Shown: piece by piece, positions 1 to 7,636 of the stretch
How the letters are laid out: each line of letters starts with the position of its first letter
Numbering within the stretch: position 1 is the stretch's first letter
NCBI GenBank assembly: GCA_036960405.1
Contig: JBALWS010000005.1
Location: 22,181-86,180, forward strand
Direction of reading: 5' to 3'
From: Motiliproteus sp036960405
GTDB taxonomy: Bacteria > Pseudomonadota > Gammaproteobacteria > Pseudomonadales > Balneatricaceae
Length of the DNA stretch: 64,000 nucleotides
Made by a program: the position numbers and the translations under genes
The notes under the pieces: model-generated
What the model was told of the DNA's origin: nothing
The model's input: only the letters and a program-made list of their open reading frames with translations
The model's database searches: none

Positions 1-91
1 CTGATCAAGTATCAATTCAGCGGCGCTGATCATTAACCAATAATAAAGCGATAACGGCCCTAAGCCGACTTATCTACATCCCTAAAAAACA

Positions 92-124
92 AAACCCCTC
101 ACCGGCAGAGCCGATGAGGGGTTT
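92..124 (-). terminator. Rho-independent terminator of the first phasin gene
   Basis: A 10-bp inverted repeat (AAACCCCTCA / TGAGGGGTTT) encloses a further CGGC/GCCG stem. On the minus strand it is followed by a T-rich tract (GTTTTGTTTTTTAG). It lies 20 bp beyond the phasin stop codon, as expected for an intrinsic terminator. Confidence 0.85.
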
Positions 125-144
125 GGCAAAGAGAAGCTTAGTAA

Positions 145-513
145 TTAAGCAGCTTTCTTACCAGATACCTTCTCAACTGCAGCTTCAACTTCAGCAGCAG
201 TCTGCTTAGCAGAATCTTCGATTACTGCAGAGAAAGCTTCTTTAGCTTCGGTGAACGCAGCAATGCTCTTCTCTGTAGTGTCGGTCATCTTGGCTTCCAG
301 AGCCTTGAAGAACTTAACTTGCAGGTCCATAGCAGCTTTTGGATCTTGGCACTTAGACAGAGCTTGGAACTGCTCAAGGCTGGCGTTAACAACGTCAGTC
401 ATAGTGTCTTTTTGAACGCCGGCCAGAGTTTCCAGGACCTTTTTGTTGGTCTCAACCAGATCCATAACAGGCTTCATGCGAGTGTTCATATCTGCGAATA
501 GATTATCGTACAT
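145..513 (-). CDS. Phasin family protein (PHA granule-associated), copy 1
   Basis: A 122-residue alanine/lysine/glutamate-rich helical protein beginning MYDNLFADM. It resembles small phasins that coat polyhydroxyalkanoate granules in the cytoplasm. It is clearly paralogous to the next gene: both share the MYD start, the ETNKK segment, TMTDVVNASLEQF, the CQDPKAAM stretch and a lysine-rich tail. An in-frame ATG lies two codons upstream. I chose the ATG at 513 because the AGAGGA ribosome site then sits 7 nt upstream and the start matches the paralogue. It is monocistronic, with its own promoter and terminator. The family assignment is by pattern; a granule role is inferred, since no PHA synthase is in the window. 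Confidence 0.85.
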   Translation of the reverse strand: MYDNLFADMNTRMKPVMDLVETNKKVLETLAGVQKDTMTDVVNASLEQFQALSKCQDPKAAMDLQVKFFKALEAKMTDTTEKSIAAFTEAKEAFSAVIEDSAKQTAAEVEAAVEKVSGKKAA

Positions 514-630
514 GGTCATTCCTCTAAGTGTGATAGGTAATATCGAAATCCAGGGTGGGCACACTACAAGGGTTTCCCAACTCGCCCAGCGACTGGTGCG
601 CTGCACAACTTAGTGCCTACAATTGGGCCT

Positions 631-658
631 ACTATAGCAGTGGCAAACCGACTGTCAA
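631..658 (-). promoter_or_regulatory. Sigma-70 promoter of phasin copy 1
   Basis: On the minus strand, TTGACA (658-653), a 16-bp spacer and TATAGT (636-631). This is a perfect -35 and a 5/6 -10. It sits about 120 bp upstream of the chosen start, leaving a roughly 110-nt leader. Confidence 0.7.
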
Positions 659-703
659 TATCTTTTTCCGCACCGCACAAGAAGTTCTGACAGTTATTTC
701 AAG

Positions 704-738
704 CAAAAAAAATCCCCCGGACCTTAGGGCCAGGGGAT
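704..738 (-). terminator. Rho-independent terminator of the second phasin gene
   Basis: An inverted repeat ATCCCC...GGGGAT at 712-738 is extended inward by GG/CC and CC/GG pairs around single mismatches. On the minus strand it is followed by eight Ts. It lies 19 bp after the stop codon. Confidence 0.85.
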
Positions 739-756
739 CTGTATTCGCGCTTTGGC

Positions 757-1116
757 TTACTTGCCAGTCGCTTTCTTAACCGCACCTTCGAATTCAGCAG
801 AAACTTTCTTGCTGGCTTCTTCGACAGAAGATACGTAAGCGTCTTTGGCTTCGCTGATCGCTGCGATGCTCTTTTCAGCAGTGTCGGTCATCTTCGCTTC
901 CAGTGCCTTGTAGAAGTTGACCTGCAGCTCCATAGCAGCCTTAGGGTCTTGGCACTGAGAGACAGCCTTGAACTGCTCCAGGCTAGCGTTAACAACGTCG
1001 GTCATGGTCTCTTTCTGAACAGCAGCCAGAGTTTCCATCGCCTTTTTGTTAGTTTCAGCCAGCTCCAGCACAGGTTGCATGCGAGCTTTCATATCTTCCA
1101 TAAATTTATCGTACAT
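757..1116 (-). CDS. Phasin family protein, copy 2
   Basis: A 119-residue paralogue of the downstream phasin, starting MYDKFMEDMKARM. It carries the same TMTDVVNASLEQF and CQDPKAAMELQV segments and a lysine-rich C-terminus (KKATGK). It is predicted to be all-helical and amphipathic with no signal peptide or membrane segment, consistent with a cytoplasmic granule surface protein. The ATG at 1116 is preceded by an AAGG-type ribosome site. The two copies have separate promoters and terminators, so they can be expressed independently. Function is inferred from family resemblance. Confidence 0.85.
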   Translation of the reverse strand: MYDKFMEDMKARMQPVLELAETNKKAMETLAAVQKETMTDVVNASLEQFKAVSQCQDPKAAMELQVNFYKALEAKMTDTAEKSIAAISEAKDAYVSSVEEASKKVSAEFEGAVKKATGK

Positions 1117-1170
1117 AACTATTCGCCTTTGCTAGATTAATTTTTAATGCTGCGCTGCAGCAATGAAACA

Positions 1171-1199
1171 ACTATAGAGGCCTAAATAATAGCTGTCAA
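1171..1199 (-). promoter_or_regulatory. Sigma-70 promoter of phasin copy 2
   Basis: On the minus strand, TTGACA (1199-1194), a 17-bp spacer and TATAGT (1176-1171). This is close to the ideal housekeeping promoter, about 55 bp upstream of the ATG. The architecture matches the promoter of the first copy. Confidence 0.75.
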
Positions 1200-1231
1200 A
1201 CATTTTGTGCAGTGCACAAAATCACAACACC

Positions 1232-2155
1232 TCAGCTTGTTTCTTGCTCCTGCCCTGTTTCATAAAACAGTTCTACCGGGACATCCAGCTGGCTCCTCAA
1301 CTGTATCGCCAACAGGTCCATCTCCGCATCACTCCAAGGCAATGCCGCGGCCTCAGTCGGCTGCCTCGCCAAGGTATAGGCCTGAATCTTTTTGAGCTGT
1401 ACCCTAGCATCGAGTAGTCGTTTCACCAACGCCACATAGCCGGGATAACCGTCGGCAACATTGTTTTGCGCGCGCCAGTTAAAGAAGCAGGATTGAAACA
1501 CCAGCGGATATTCACTACCAAACGCGACGATCTTGTCGGTCAAGCGCTCGAACGACACCGAGGTACGGTTGAGCTGCTGCAGCGATTGGGCATCCCAATA
1601 ATCAAGCTTGCACCAGACTTCACCATTGGCCTGATAAAAAGATGACCAAAGCGGAGCCAAGTCTTTACGGTCGAGCCCGGTAGCATTGGTGAAAAGCACC
1701 AACTTAACCGACTCCGCTAGCTCAAATTCGGCCTTCAGCTCGACCAACAACCGCAACACCTGCGGCAATATCCGCACGGTGGTCGGCTCACCATCGCCTG
1801 CCAAACCTATATCTCTGAGCGGATAACCCCGATAGCCTTCGGCTGAGATGGAACCCAACCAATGGCGCAGTTCCTGCTCAAGCTGGACCAACGACGGTTC
1901 TACAACGGCCTGATCATCAGTGCGCTCAACCTGGCAGTAAACACAGTCAAAGTTACAACGTTTATCCGGATTAAGGTTGATACCCAGCGACAACCCACCC
2001 GAACGGCGTGATACCACCGGGTAAACCAAACGGTCAAACTCGCTGAGCCGACTATGGTTGTCATAGCTCAGGGTAATTTTGGCTTCAAGACTGAGCCCCG
2101 GTTCAAGACTACCTTCCAGTTCAAGGCTGTCTTTCACTTCAATCCGATCACTCAT
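1232..2155 (-). CDS. Radical SAM protein (COG0731-like)
   Basis: A 307-residue radical SAM enzyme. Cys67, Cys71 and Cys74 (CNFDCVYC) form the CxxxCxxC motif that binds the 4Fe-4S cluster used to cleave S-adenosylmethionine. A glycine-rich GDGEPT segment follows, typical of the SAM-binding barrel. The protein resembles the COG0731 group, which is related to tRNA wyosine-type synthases, but bacterial members have no settled substrate. It overlaps the upstream pdxJ by 4 bp (ATGA), so the two are translationally coupled. The link to PLP synthesis is positional only. No product specificity can be read from the sequence. Confidence 0.75.
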   Translation of the reverse strand: MSDRIEVKDSLELEGSLEPGLSLEAKITLSYDNHSRLSEFDRLVYPVVSRRSGGLSLGINLNPDKRCNFDCVYCQVERTDDQAVVEPSLVQLEQELRHWLGSISAEGYRGYPLRDIGLAGDGEPTTVRILPQVLRLLVELKAEFELAESVKLVLFTNATGLDRKDLAPLWSSFYQANGEVWCKLDYWDAQSLQQLNRTSVSFERLTDKIVAFGSEYPLVFQSCFFNWRAQNNVADGYPGYVALVKRLLDARVQLKKIQAYTLARQPTEAAALPWSDAEMDLLAIQLRSQLDVPVELFYETGQEQETS

Positions 2156-2928
2156 CGATCAGCGGCTATCCCAGCCTTAACCAAAATTGTTTTATAGGCT
2201 GCCACCGCATCGCCCAGTCCCATCATCAACGCATCGGCGATCAGCGCATGGCCGATCGACACTTCAACCAAGCCAGGAATTGTGGCGAGCAAGCCAAGGT
2301 TCTCCAGGTTCAGATCATGGCCGGCATTCACCTCGAGCCCGGCAGCTTGCGCACGTTCTGCCGCTCCCATAAACAGCTCTAACTGCGCCTGCTGCTGATC
2401 GGTTCCATAAGCATCGGCATAGGATTCGGTATAGAGCTCAACTCGATCTGCGCCCAGCGCTGCAGCCAATTCGATATCATCGGAGTCAGCATTCATAAAC
2501 AAGCTGACTCGAATCCCTCGCGCTTTGAGTTCGTCGATGACCGGCTTAAGTTGCTGACCATCTTTTTGCAGATCCCAGCCGTGATCGGATGTCAGTTGGT
2601 CCTGCGAATCGGGCACCAACGTACATTGCGCAGGACGAACTTTGCGCACCAACTCCAAAAAACCCGGGTAGTCGCCGATAGCCCCTTCAAATGGGTTGCC
2701 CTCAATATTAAATTCCACCTCCAACATCGCGGCCAATTCATAAACATCAGCGGGACGAATATGACGTAGATCGGGGCGCGGGTGGACCGTAATACCATCG
2801 GCGCCGTTGGCAATCGCCACTCGGGCCGCTTCGGTAACACTCGGTACACCCGACAAACGAGAGTTGCGCATCAACGCAATTTTATTGAGGTTAACGCTTA
2901 AAGATGTAGCGGTATTCTGGGTTGGCAT
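2152..2928 (-). CDS. pdxJ: Pyridoxine 5'-phosphate synthase
   Basis: PdxJ condenses 1-deoxyxylulose 5-phosphate with 3-amino-2-oxopropyl phosphate to form pyridoxine 5'-phosphate, the last ring-closing step of the DXP-dependent vitamin B6 route. The N-terminal LSVNLNKIALMRNSR strand, the GITVHPRPDLRHI active-site segment, EFNIEGNP and the VNAGHDLN histidine loop are all recognisable. I chose the ATG at 2928 (258 residues) because AGAGGTGAG lies directly upstream. A longer reading to 2979 adds a non-conserved tail. Its 3' end overlaps the radical SAM gene. pdxJ often sits with recO/era/acpS; that context is absent here. Confidence 0.93.
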   Translation of the reverse strand: MPTQNTATSLSVNLNKIALMRNSRLSGVPSVTEAARVAIANGADGITVHPRPDLRHIRPADVYELAAMLEVEFNIEGNPFEGAIGDYPGFLELVRKVRPAQCTLVPDSQDQLTSDHGWDLQKDGQQLKPVIDELKARGIRVSLFMNADSDDIELAAALGADRVELYTESYADAYGTDQQQAQLELFMGAAERAQAAGLEVNAGHDLNLENLGLLATIPGLVEVSIGHALIADALMMGLGDAVAAYKTILVKAGIAADR

Positions 2929-3075
2929 AGGGGGCTCACCTCTTAAATTTACAGTCTGGATCGTACTGTCCGGCGACATAATTATTAATCGCTATTGTAG
3001 GAGTTTTACTACCAATGATCACCTGCTGAACCATTCAATTGTTGATTTAGACCCACTCAAACATACGGTAGCGTA

Positions 3076-3104
3076 TTGACAAAATACCCCAATCAAACTA
3101 GGAT
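3076..3104 (+). promoter_or_regulatory. Sigma-70 promoter of ivd
   Basis: TTGACA at 3076-3081, a 17-bp spacer and TAGGAT at 3099-3104. The ATG is 45 bp downstream. The pdxJ-ivd divergent spacer (2929-3148) shows no other strong element. Confidence 0.55.
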
Positions 3105-3148
3105 GATTAAAAGAATACCACTCCACTCATTCATCAGGGGTAACACCA

Positions 3149-4315
3149 ATGATTTCCAGCTACAAAGGCTTCAATTTTGACCTTGGCGAAACCAACGACA
3201 TGCTGCGCGATCAGATAAACGCCTTTGCCGCCGCAGAGATCGCCCCCCGTGCAGAACAGATCGACATAGACAACGAATTCCCGAATGACTTATGGCGCAA
3301 GTTTGGCGACATGGGGCTGCTAGGTATCACCGTTCCCGAGGAGTTCGGCGGTGTCGGGATGGGTTACCTGGCTCATATCATCGCGATGCAGGAGATCAGC
3401 CGCGCGTCCGCTTCAGTCGGTCTCTCCTACGGTGCGCACTCAAATCTGTGTGTTAACCAGATCAACCGCAACGGCAGCACCGAGCAGAAGCAAAAATACC
3501 TGCCTAAGTTGCTCAGTGGTGAGCACGTTGGAGCGCTGGCGATGTCCGAGCCCAATGCCGGTTCCGATGTGGTCAGCATGAAGTTGAACGCTCGTGATAA
3601 CGGTGACCACTACCTGCTCAACGGTAACAAGATGTGGATCACCAACGGTCCCGACGCCAGCACCTACGTGATCTATGCCAAGACCGATATCAGCAAAGGT
3701 CCTCACGGTATCACCGCCTTTATCGTCGAACGCGATGCGCCCGGATTCTCACGCCACCAGAAACTCGACAAGCTAGGCATGCGCGGCTCCAACACCTGTG
3801 AGCTGGTGTTCCAAGATTGCGTGGTGCCGAAAGAGAATATCCTTGGCCAGCTCAACGGTGGCGTCAAAGTCCTGATGAGCGGTTTGGATTATGAACGCGC
3901 CGTACTGTCTGGCGGCCCGCTGGGGATCATGGACGCCTGTATGGACCTGGCGGTACCTTACATTCGCGATCGTCAACAGTTCGGCAAGGCAATTGGTGAA
4001 TTCCAGCTGGTACAGGGCAAAATGGCCGATATGTACACCGGCATGAACGCGGCTAAGTCTTACGTCTATTCGGTAGCACGTGCCTGTGATCGCGGTGAAA
4101 CCAGCCGTAAAGATGCAGCAGGCGTGATCCTCTATACCGCCGAGCTAGCGACCAAGATGGCCCTGGATACCATCCAGCTTCTGGGCGGCAACGGTTATAT
4201 CAACGAATTCGCCAGCGGCCGCCTGCTGCGCGATGCCAAGCTGTACGAAATCGGTGCGGGTACCTCGGAGATCCGCCGGATGCTGATCGGCCGCGAGCTA
4301 TTCATCGGCAACTAA
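3149..4315 (+). CDS. ivd: Isovaleryl-CoA dehydrogenase
   Basis: A 388-residue FAD-dependent acyl-CoA dehydrogenase that converts isovaleryl-CoA to 3-methylcrotonyl-CoA in leucine degradation, passing electrons to ETF. The AMSEPNAGSD flavin motif (about 131-140), KMWITNG (161-167) and a C-terminal LLGGNGYINE are present. Glu249 in LDYERAVLSGG is at the position of the catalytic base that distinguishes isovaleryl-CoA dehydrogenases from other family members. An AGGGG ribosome site precedes the ATG. Unusually, the rest of the liu/mcc pathway (methylcrotonyl-CoA carboxylase, HMG-CoA lyase) is not beside it. The bkd operon and 3-oxoacid CoA-transferase lie a few kb downstream and act in adjacent steps. 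Confidence 0.93.
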   Translation: MISSYKGFNFDLGETNDMLRDQINAFAAAEIAPRAEQIDIDNEFPNDLWRKFGDMGLLGITVPEEFGGVGMGYLAHIIAMQEISRASASVGLSYGAHSNLCVNQINRNGSTEQKQKYLPKLLSGEHVGALAMSEPNAGSDVVSMKLNARDNGDHYLLNGNKMWITNGPDASTYVIYAKTDISKGPHGITAFIVERDAPGFSRHQKLDKLGMRGSNTCELVFQDCVVPKENILGQLNGGVKVLMSGLDYERAVLSGGPLGIMDACMDLAVPYIRDRQQFGKAIGEFQLVQGKMADMYTGMNAAKSYVYSVARACDRGETSRKDAAGVILYTAELATKMALDTIQLLGGNGYINEFASGRLLRDAKLYEIGAGTSEIRRMLIGRELFIGN

Positions 4316-4331
4316 GCAACTCCACAACAAA

Positions 4332-4357
4332 AAGGGCAGCCAAGATCTGCCCTTCTT
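4332..4357 (+). terminator. Terminator after ivd
   Basis: An 8-bp inverted repeat AAGGGCAG/CTGCCCTT with a 7-nt loop is followed by TCTTTG. It lies between the convergent ivd and cyclase genes, so it may serve both strands. Confidence 0.6.
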
Positions 4358-4390
4358 TGTGCCCCAACGTCTCCTGTTAGCGGATAACCG

Positions 4391-5449
4391 CTAGTAGTGC
4401 TGGCGACACTCCTCTTCAAGAAAGTACAGATTCATCGTTCCAAATCCTTTTACTTCGGTCTCGCCTCTTTCACTGCAGACAAAACCATCTTTGATCAGCT
4501 CGAAGGTTGCCTCATTAAGAGTGATCCGCATCGGTTCCGACAGACTTTCCATCCTGGCCGCCAGGTTAACCCCCGGACCGAATAGATCGTAGACGTACTT
4601 TTGAATACCTACCAGCGAGCCGATCACGGTACCGGTATTCATCCCGATACGGCAGCGCCACTGGGTCGGGTGGGCGGCGTTGCGCTTCTCAAGATAGCGC
4701 CGCATCCTTAACGCCACCTTGGCGATATTAGCGGTGTGCTCGGTGCTTTCCTGCGGCACCCCTGAAACCGCCATATAGGCATCACCGATGGTGCGTATCC
4801 GCTCGCAACCAAACATCTCGACGATACGGTCGAAGGCAGAAAAGATATCATTGAGCTCAGACACCAGCGCGCTGGCATCCTGCGAGATCGTCATCTCGGT
4901 AAAACGGACAAAATCGAGCATCAGTATCGATGCATTTTCAAACTTCTGCGGGGTCGTGGTGCCGAAGTCTTTAAGTTCTTCGTAGACCTGCTTGGGCATT
5001 ACGTTTAGCAACAATCGCTCGACCCGGTCCTTCTCTTTCTCCAACTCCTTGGCATTTTTCTCCGCCATCCTCGAATAGGAGTCCAGCATGTACTGGCCCT
5101 CCTTTTCTTTGGAGATATCCCGGCCCTCTACCAAGATTCGGCTAGCCCCATCGATCTCCACCGTACGTAACTCGATCCGTACCGGAATCGTCCGCCCTTT
5201 AACTGCAGTTTCCGATTCAAAGCTATACCGTCCACGATCGCGAATACGTTGAGTAGCTTTCTCAGCATCCAAGGATATCAATCGCTGCGGCAACCGCTCC
5301 TGTCCTTCATCGAGCAGCGGAAACCAGTCGAAGAAACAGGCGTTCTCAAACAGTAACGCCCAGCTATCGAGTTCCACCAGCGCTACCGCGTGACCGATAT
5401 GCTGCAGCAGTTGTTTGGTATCGATCGATTCATCCATAGTCGTCGCCAT
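4391..5449 (-). CDS. Class III nucleotide cyclase with N-terminal PAS-like domain
   Basis: A 352-residue protein with no membrane segment. A PAS-like sensor region (about 15-115) is joined by a coiled-coil/signalling helix (120-150) to a class III cyclase catalytic domain (about 165-350). The metal-binding aspartates are Asp179 and Asp223, and the transition-state pair is Asn295 and Arg299. At the purine-specificity positions, Asp288 is the adenylate-cyclase residue. The residue normally Lys (adenylate) or Glu (guanylate) is Arg219. cAMP is therefore the more likely product. The start at 5449 overlaps the globin stop by one base (TGATG), so synthesis is coupled to a haem protein. An ORF track TTG one codon earlier is less likely. 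Confidence 0.85.
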   Translation of the reverse strand: MATTMDESIDTKQLLQHIGHAVALVELDSWALLFENACFFDWFPLLDEGQERLPQRLISLDAEKATQRIRDRGRYSFESETAVKGRTIPVRIELRTVEIDGASRILVEGRDISKEKEGQYMLDSYSRMAEKNAKELEKEKDRVERLLLNVMPKQVYEELKDFGTTTPQKFENASILMLDFVRFTEMTISQDASALVSELNDIFSAFDRIVEMFGCERIRTIGDAYMAVSGVPQESTEHTANIAKVALRMRRYLEKRNAAHPTQWRCRIGMNTGTVIGSLVGIQKYVYDLFGPGVNLAARMESLSEPMRITLNEATFELIKDGFVCSERGETEVKGFGTMNLYFLEEECRQHY

Positions 5450-5811
5450 CAAGGCTTGGTTACGATAAAACGCTTGCGGCCAGCCACCTCGCGGATGATC
5501 AAAGAGATGTCGCCCTCCTCAAGCTCAAAGTCTTCTAGGGTGAATCTCAACAACTTCACCACCTCTTCAAAAGAAGCCTCGTCGATATCAAGGCGTGCGT
5601 GCACCCGCTCAAGCGCCTCATTGGAGAAACTGGCCGGCCCTCCCATGATCGAAGCAATAAACTTAGTCTGGTGATCGATCTGGCGGCGCATATCCACCCC
5701 TTCAAAATAGGGATTGAGGCGCTCTGACTCGAGCACTTCGCCGTAAAAAGCCGACACAATGCGGCTGACGGTTGCGAACCCACCGTATTTATCGAATAAG
5801 GCTTTATGCAT
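5449..5811 (-). CDS. Group I truncated haemoglobin
   Basis: A 120-residue two-on-two globin. Landmarks are the AFYGEVL B-helix with the Phe22-Tyr23 pair near position B10, PYFEGVD, the HQTKFI E-helix followed by the GGP turn (57-59), and His71 in ERVHARL as the expected proximal haem ligand. Such proteins bind O2, NO or CO in the cytoplasm. I chose the ATG at 5811 because GGAGGGGGC precedes it and the globin fold begins there; the reading frame extends to 5898 without conserved sequence. It is co-transcribed and translationally coupled with the cyclase gene, which suggests gas-dependent control of a nucleotide second messenger (inference). The nor locus shows that NO is physiologically relevant in this organism. 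Confidence 0.85.
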   Translation of the reverse strand: MHKALFDKYGGFATVSRIVSAFYGEVLESERLNPYFEGVDMRRQIDHQTKFIASIMGGPASFSNEALERVHARLDIDEASFEEVVKLLRFTLEDFELEEGDISLIIREVAGRKRFIVTKP

Positions 5812-5947
5812 GCCCCCTCCGGGCCATCGGCTAAACAAACAGATAAGAAACTCAGGCGACAAACGCGCAGCTTGGAGGCTGTATTTAAATCGAACCAAGC
5901 CTGAAACCGTTCACTAGCAGATAGCAGTTACGCGGATATAAAGCCAT

Positions 5948-5989
5948 CGCCAACCGCCAACCGCCAACCGCCAACCGCCAACCGCCAAC
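5948..5989. repeat. Six perfect tandem copies of CGCCAAC (7 bp)
   Basis: Six head-to-tail 7-bp units occupy 5948-5989, with partial continuation at 5990-5991. The tract is upstream of the globin-cyclase pair (about 140 bp from its ATG) in a non-coding stretch (5812-6107) that otherwise shows nothing recognisable. A 7-bp unit makes copy number prone to slippage. Confidence 0.9.
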
Positions 5990-6107
5990 CGGTCATCATT
6001 AAATACCAACGAAATCAGTCTGGATAATTACAGTCGCTACTTCAGATTAGCTCAAATATGGCGCATCGTCCGCCACAAAGAAGGGTTGATTGGTCAGACG
6101 GCTATGG

Positions 6108-6209
6108 CTAAATCAGCCATTGGAAGAGTTTAACGCCAGCGACAATCAACCCAAGACAGAGGCCGCAAGCCAACAACAGCTTGAATATCAGGATACGTTT
6201 TGAGTTCAT
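6108..6209 (-). CDS. Possible small single-pass membrane protein (33 aa)
   Basis: A 33-codon frame, beginning MNSKRILIFK and ending FQWLI. After a basic start (Lys4, Arg5) residues 6-33 are almost wholly hydrophobic, with two cysteines: one transmembrane helix with an N-in charge pattern. It begins 8 nt after the TetR stop codon on the same strand, so it would be carried on the same transcript. The ribosome site is weak (TGAG). The first four residues equal those of the TetR protein itself. I do not recognise a family. Coding status rests on hydrophobic coherence and spacing only. Confidence 0.4.
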   Translation of the reverse strand: MNSKRILIFKLLLACGLCLGLIVAGVKLFQWLI

Positions 6210-6217
6210 TGATAGGC

Positions 6218-6769
6218 TCAGCGAATCAACAGAGCAGCACAGAGCTGGCGCAGCTGGGCTTCGTCGGCAAGCTCCGCCGAAGAGGTGTTAAGTAGGCTAC
6301 TACCGAAAATATAGCTATAGAACAGATAGGCACGGGCGTAGGCATCTTCTTCGGAATCTGACAGCGGGCGATAGAGACTGGCTACCGAGATTAAACGCTG
6401 CTCATCAACCTGCGACACTACAGCAGCGGCCGCCGGATCACTACGCGCCCAATCCCGCACCGCTAACTCGATCGCATTACCTCGAGGGTTGGAGCGGTCC
6501 ATATACAAGCGCAGCAACTCTTTGAGAATTTCATGCGCCGACTCATCACCGGCAACCTGGCGCTGAATGGTCTGAATCCGCCCTTCTCGCCAAGACTCTA
6601 ACAGCTGTTCCAACAACGCTGGCCGATTTTTAAAATGCCAATAGAAACTGCCTTTGGTGACCTTGAGTCGCTTGGCCAGCACCTCGACTTTAACACTGGC
6701 AACGCCCCCCTCTGCCAATGCAGACATCGCTTCGTGAACCCAGGCTTCGCGCTTGAGTTTTGAATTCAT
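6218..6769 (-). CDS. TetR/AcrR family transcriptional regulator
   Basis: A 183-residue one-component regulator. The N-terminal helix-turn-helix is clear: KREAWVHEAM, VEVLAKRLKVTKGSFYWHFKNRPALLEQLL (about residues 8-55). The C-terminal part (60-183) is a helical ligand/dimerisation domain. I chose the ATG at 6769, preceded by CAGGGATC; a TTG five codons earlier is possible. The thioesterase gene upstream on the same strand, 208 bp away, and the tiny membrane ORF downstream are the nearest candidate targets. The ligand cannot be inferred. Confidence 0.88.
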   Translation of the reverse strand: MNSKLKREAWVHEAMSALAEGGVASVKVEVLAKRLKVTKGSFYWHFKNRPALLEQLLESWREGRIQTIQRQVAGDESAHEILKELLRLYMDRSNPRGNAIELAVRDWARSDPAAAAVVSQVDEQRLISVASLYRPLSDSEEDAYARAYLFYSYIFGSSLLNTSSAELADEAQLRQLCAALLIR

Positions 6770-6932
6770 CTTGATCCCTGCCAACTACAACGCTTCAACA
6801 CCAATCAGCTTAGCGCCAACCTTGAGCGCTAATCATACTGGCAGACCTCTCCCCTCGCCAGCCAAATAGCGGCCCAGCCACTCCTGTGGGTAGCGCTGAA
6901 AGTTATCAGGTAAGACGAAAGCACGGTGACTA

Positions 6933-6959
6933 GGCGGCAGAATGGTGCATTTTGCCGCC
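6933..6959. terminator. Hairpin downstream of the thioesterase gene
   Basis: GGCGGCA/TGCCGCC arms enclose an AATG-GTG-CATT inner stem with one symmetric mismatch, forming a nearly continuous 27-bp hairpin 18 bp after the thioesterase stop. There is no T-run, so it may stabilise the 3' end or aid Rho-dependent termination rather than act as an intrinsic terminator. Confidence 0.5.
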
Positions 6960-6977
6960 CAGGCCGAGAAACAGGTT

Positions 6978-7463
6978 TCAGCCCTTGGCAGACAACGACA
7001 GCGAACGCCCTACCCCCTCTGGAATAGACAAGCTTTGATGCTGACGGGCCATTGTTTGCAATCGCCTTAAGGCATTGTCGGGAAACGGACAGCTATGACC
7101 TGTCTGCAGATCGACATGGACCATGATGATCTCATTGGTAGCGGCCAAAAAGCCTTCGTCGGTATTGAACATCTGATGAAAGATGCGCACTTTCTTGGCA
7201 TCAAACTCAAGCAATTGAGTGGTGCAGTTGATCCGCGCGCCTTCCTTCAATTCGCGTTTGTAGGTGACATTCATATCCACCACAAACATCGACTGTTGGG
7301 AGTCGCGGGTATATTCAGGGCCAAGCCCCAGGTTGGAATTAAACACATCGGTGGCCTGATCAAAGGCCAGCACATAGTAAGCGACATTCATATGGCCGTT
7401 AAAATCGATCCAGTCCGGTTGCACACAGGACTGGTAGCCACAAAAAGGGACACGAGCATCCAT
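6978..7463 (-). CDS. Hotdog-fold acyl-CoA thioesterase
   Basis: A 161-residue 4HBT-type thioesterase. The N-terminal WIDFNGHMNVAYYVLAFDQATD segment is the hotdog active-site signature (Asp19, Asn/His nearby), followed by VVDMNVTYKRELKEGARI and a HQMFN strand typical of thioester hydrolases. It resembles the thioesterases associated with carnitine/betainyl-CoA metabolism more than YbgC, but no carnitine dehydrogenase is present here, so the substrate is open. GGAG lies 7 nt before the ATG. It is adjacent to the TetR regulator and probably controlled by it (inference). Confidence 0.75.
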   Translation of the reverse strand: MDARVPFCGYQSCVQPDWIDFNGHMNVAYYVLAFDQATDVFNSNLGLGPEYTRDSQQSMFVVDMNVTYKRELKEGARINCTTQLLEFDAKKVRIFHQMFNTDEGFLAATNEIIMVHVDLQTGHSCPFPDNALRRLQTMARQHQSLSIPEGVGRSLSLSAKG

Positions 7464-7636
7464 CTCAGTTCTCCATTTTTATTTTTATTGGAGTAGATTG
7501 AGAACCCACAAATAGGCCCTGATGCACCGAAAGGCAAGTTCAGGCACTTATTCAGTGATTCTCTTTTGGCCACTAAGAATACGAATTAATCTGCCCAGGG
7601 GCTAATGAATAATATTGAAGAAAACCACGATAAACA

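Noticed and set aside
5948..5989. Tandem repeat considered as a CRISPR array
   Set aside because: The units are 7 bp and contiguous without spacers, and no cas gene is present. It is a microsatellite-like tract.
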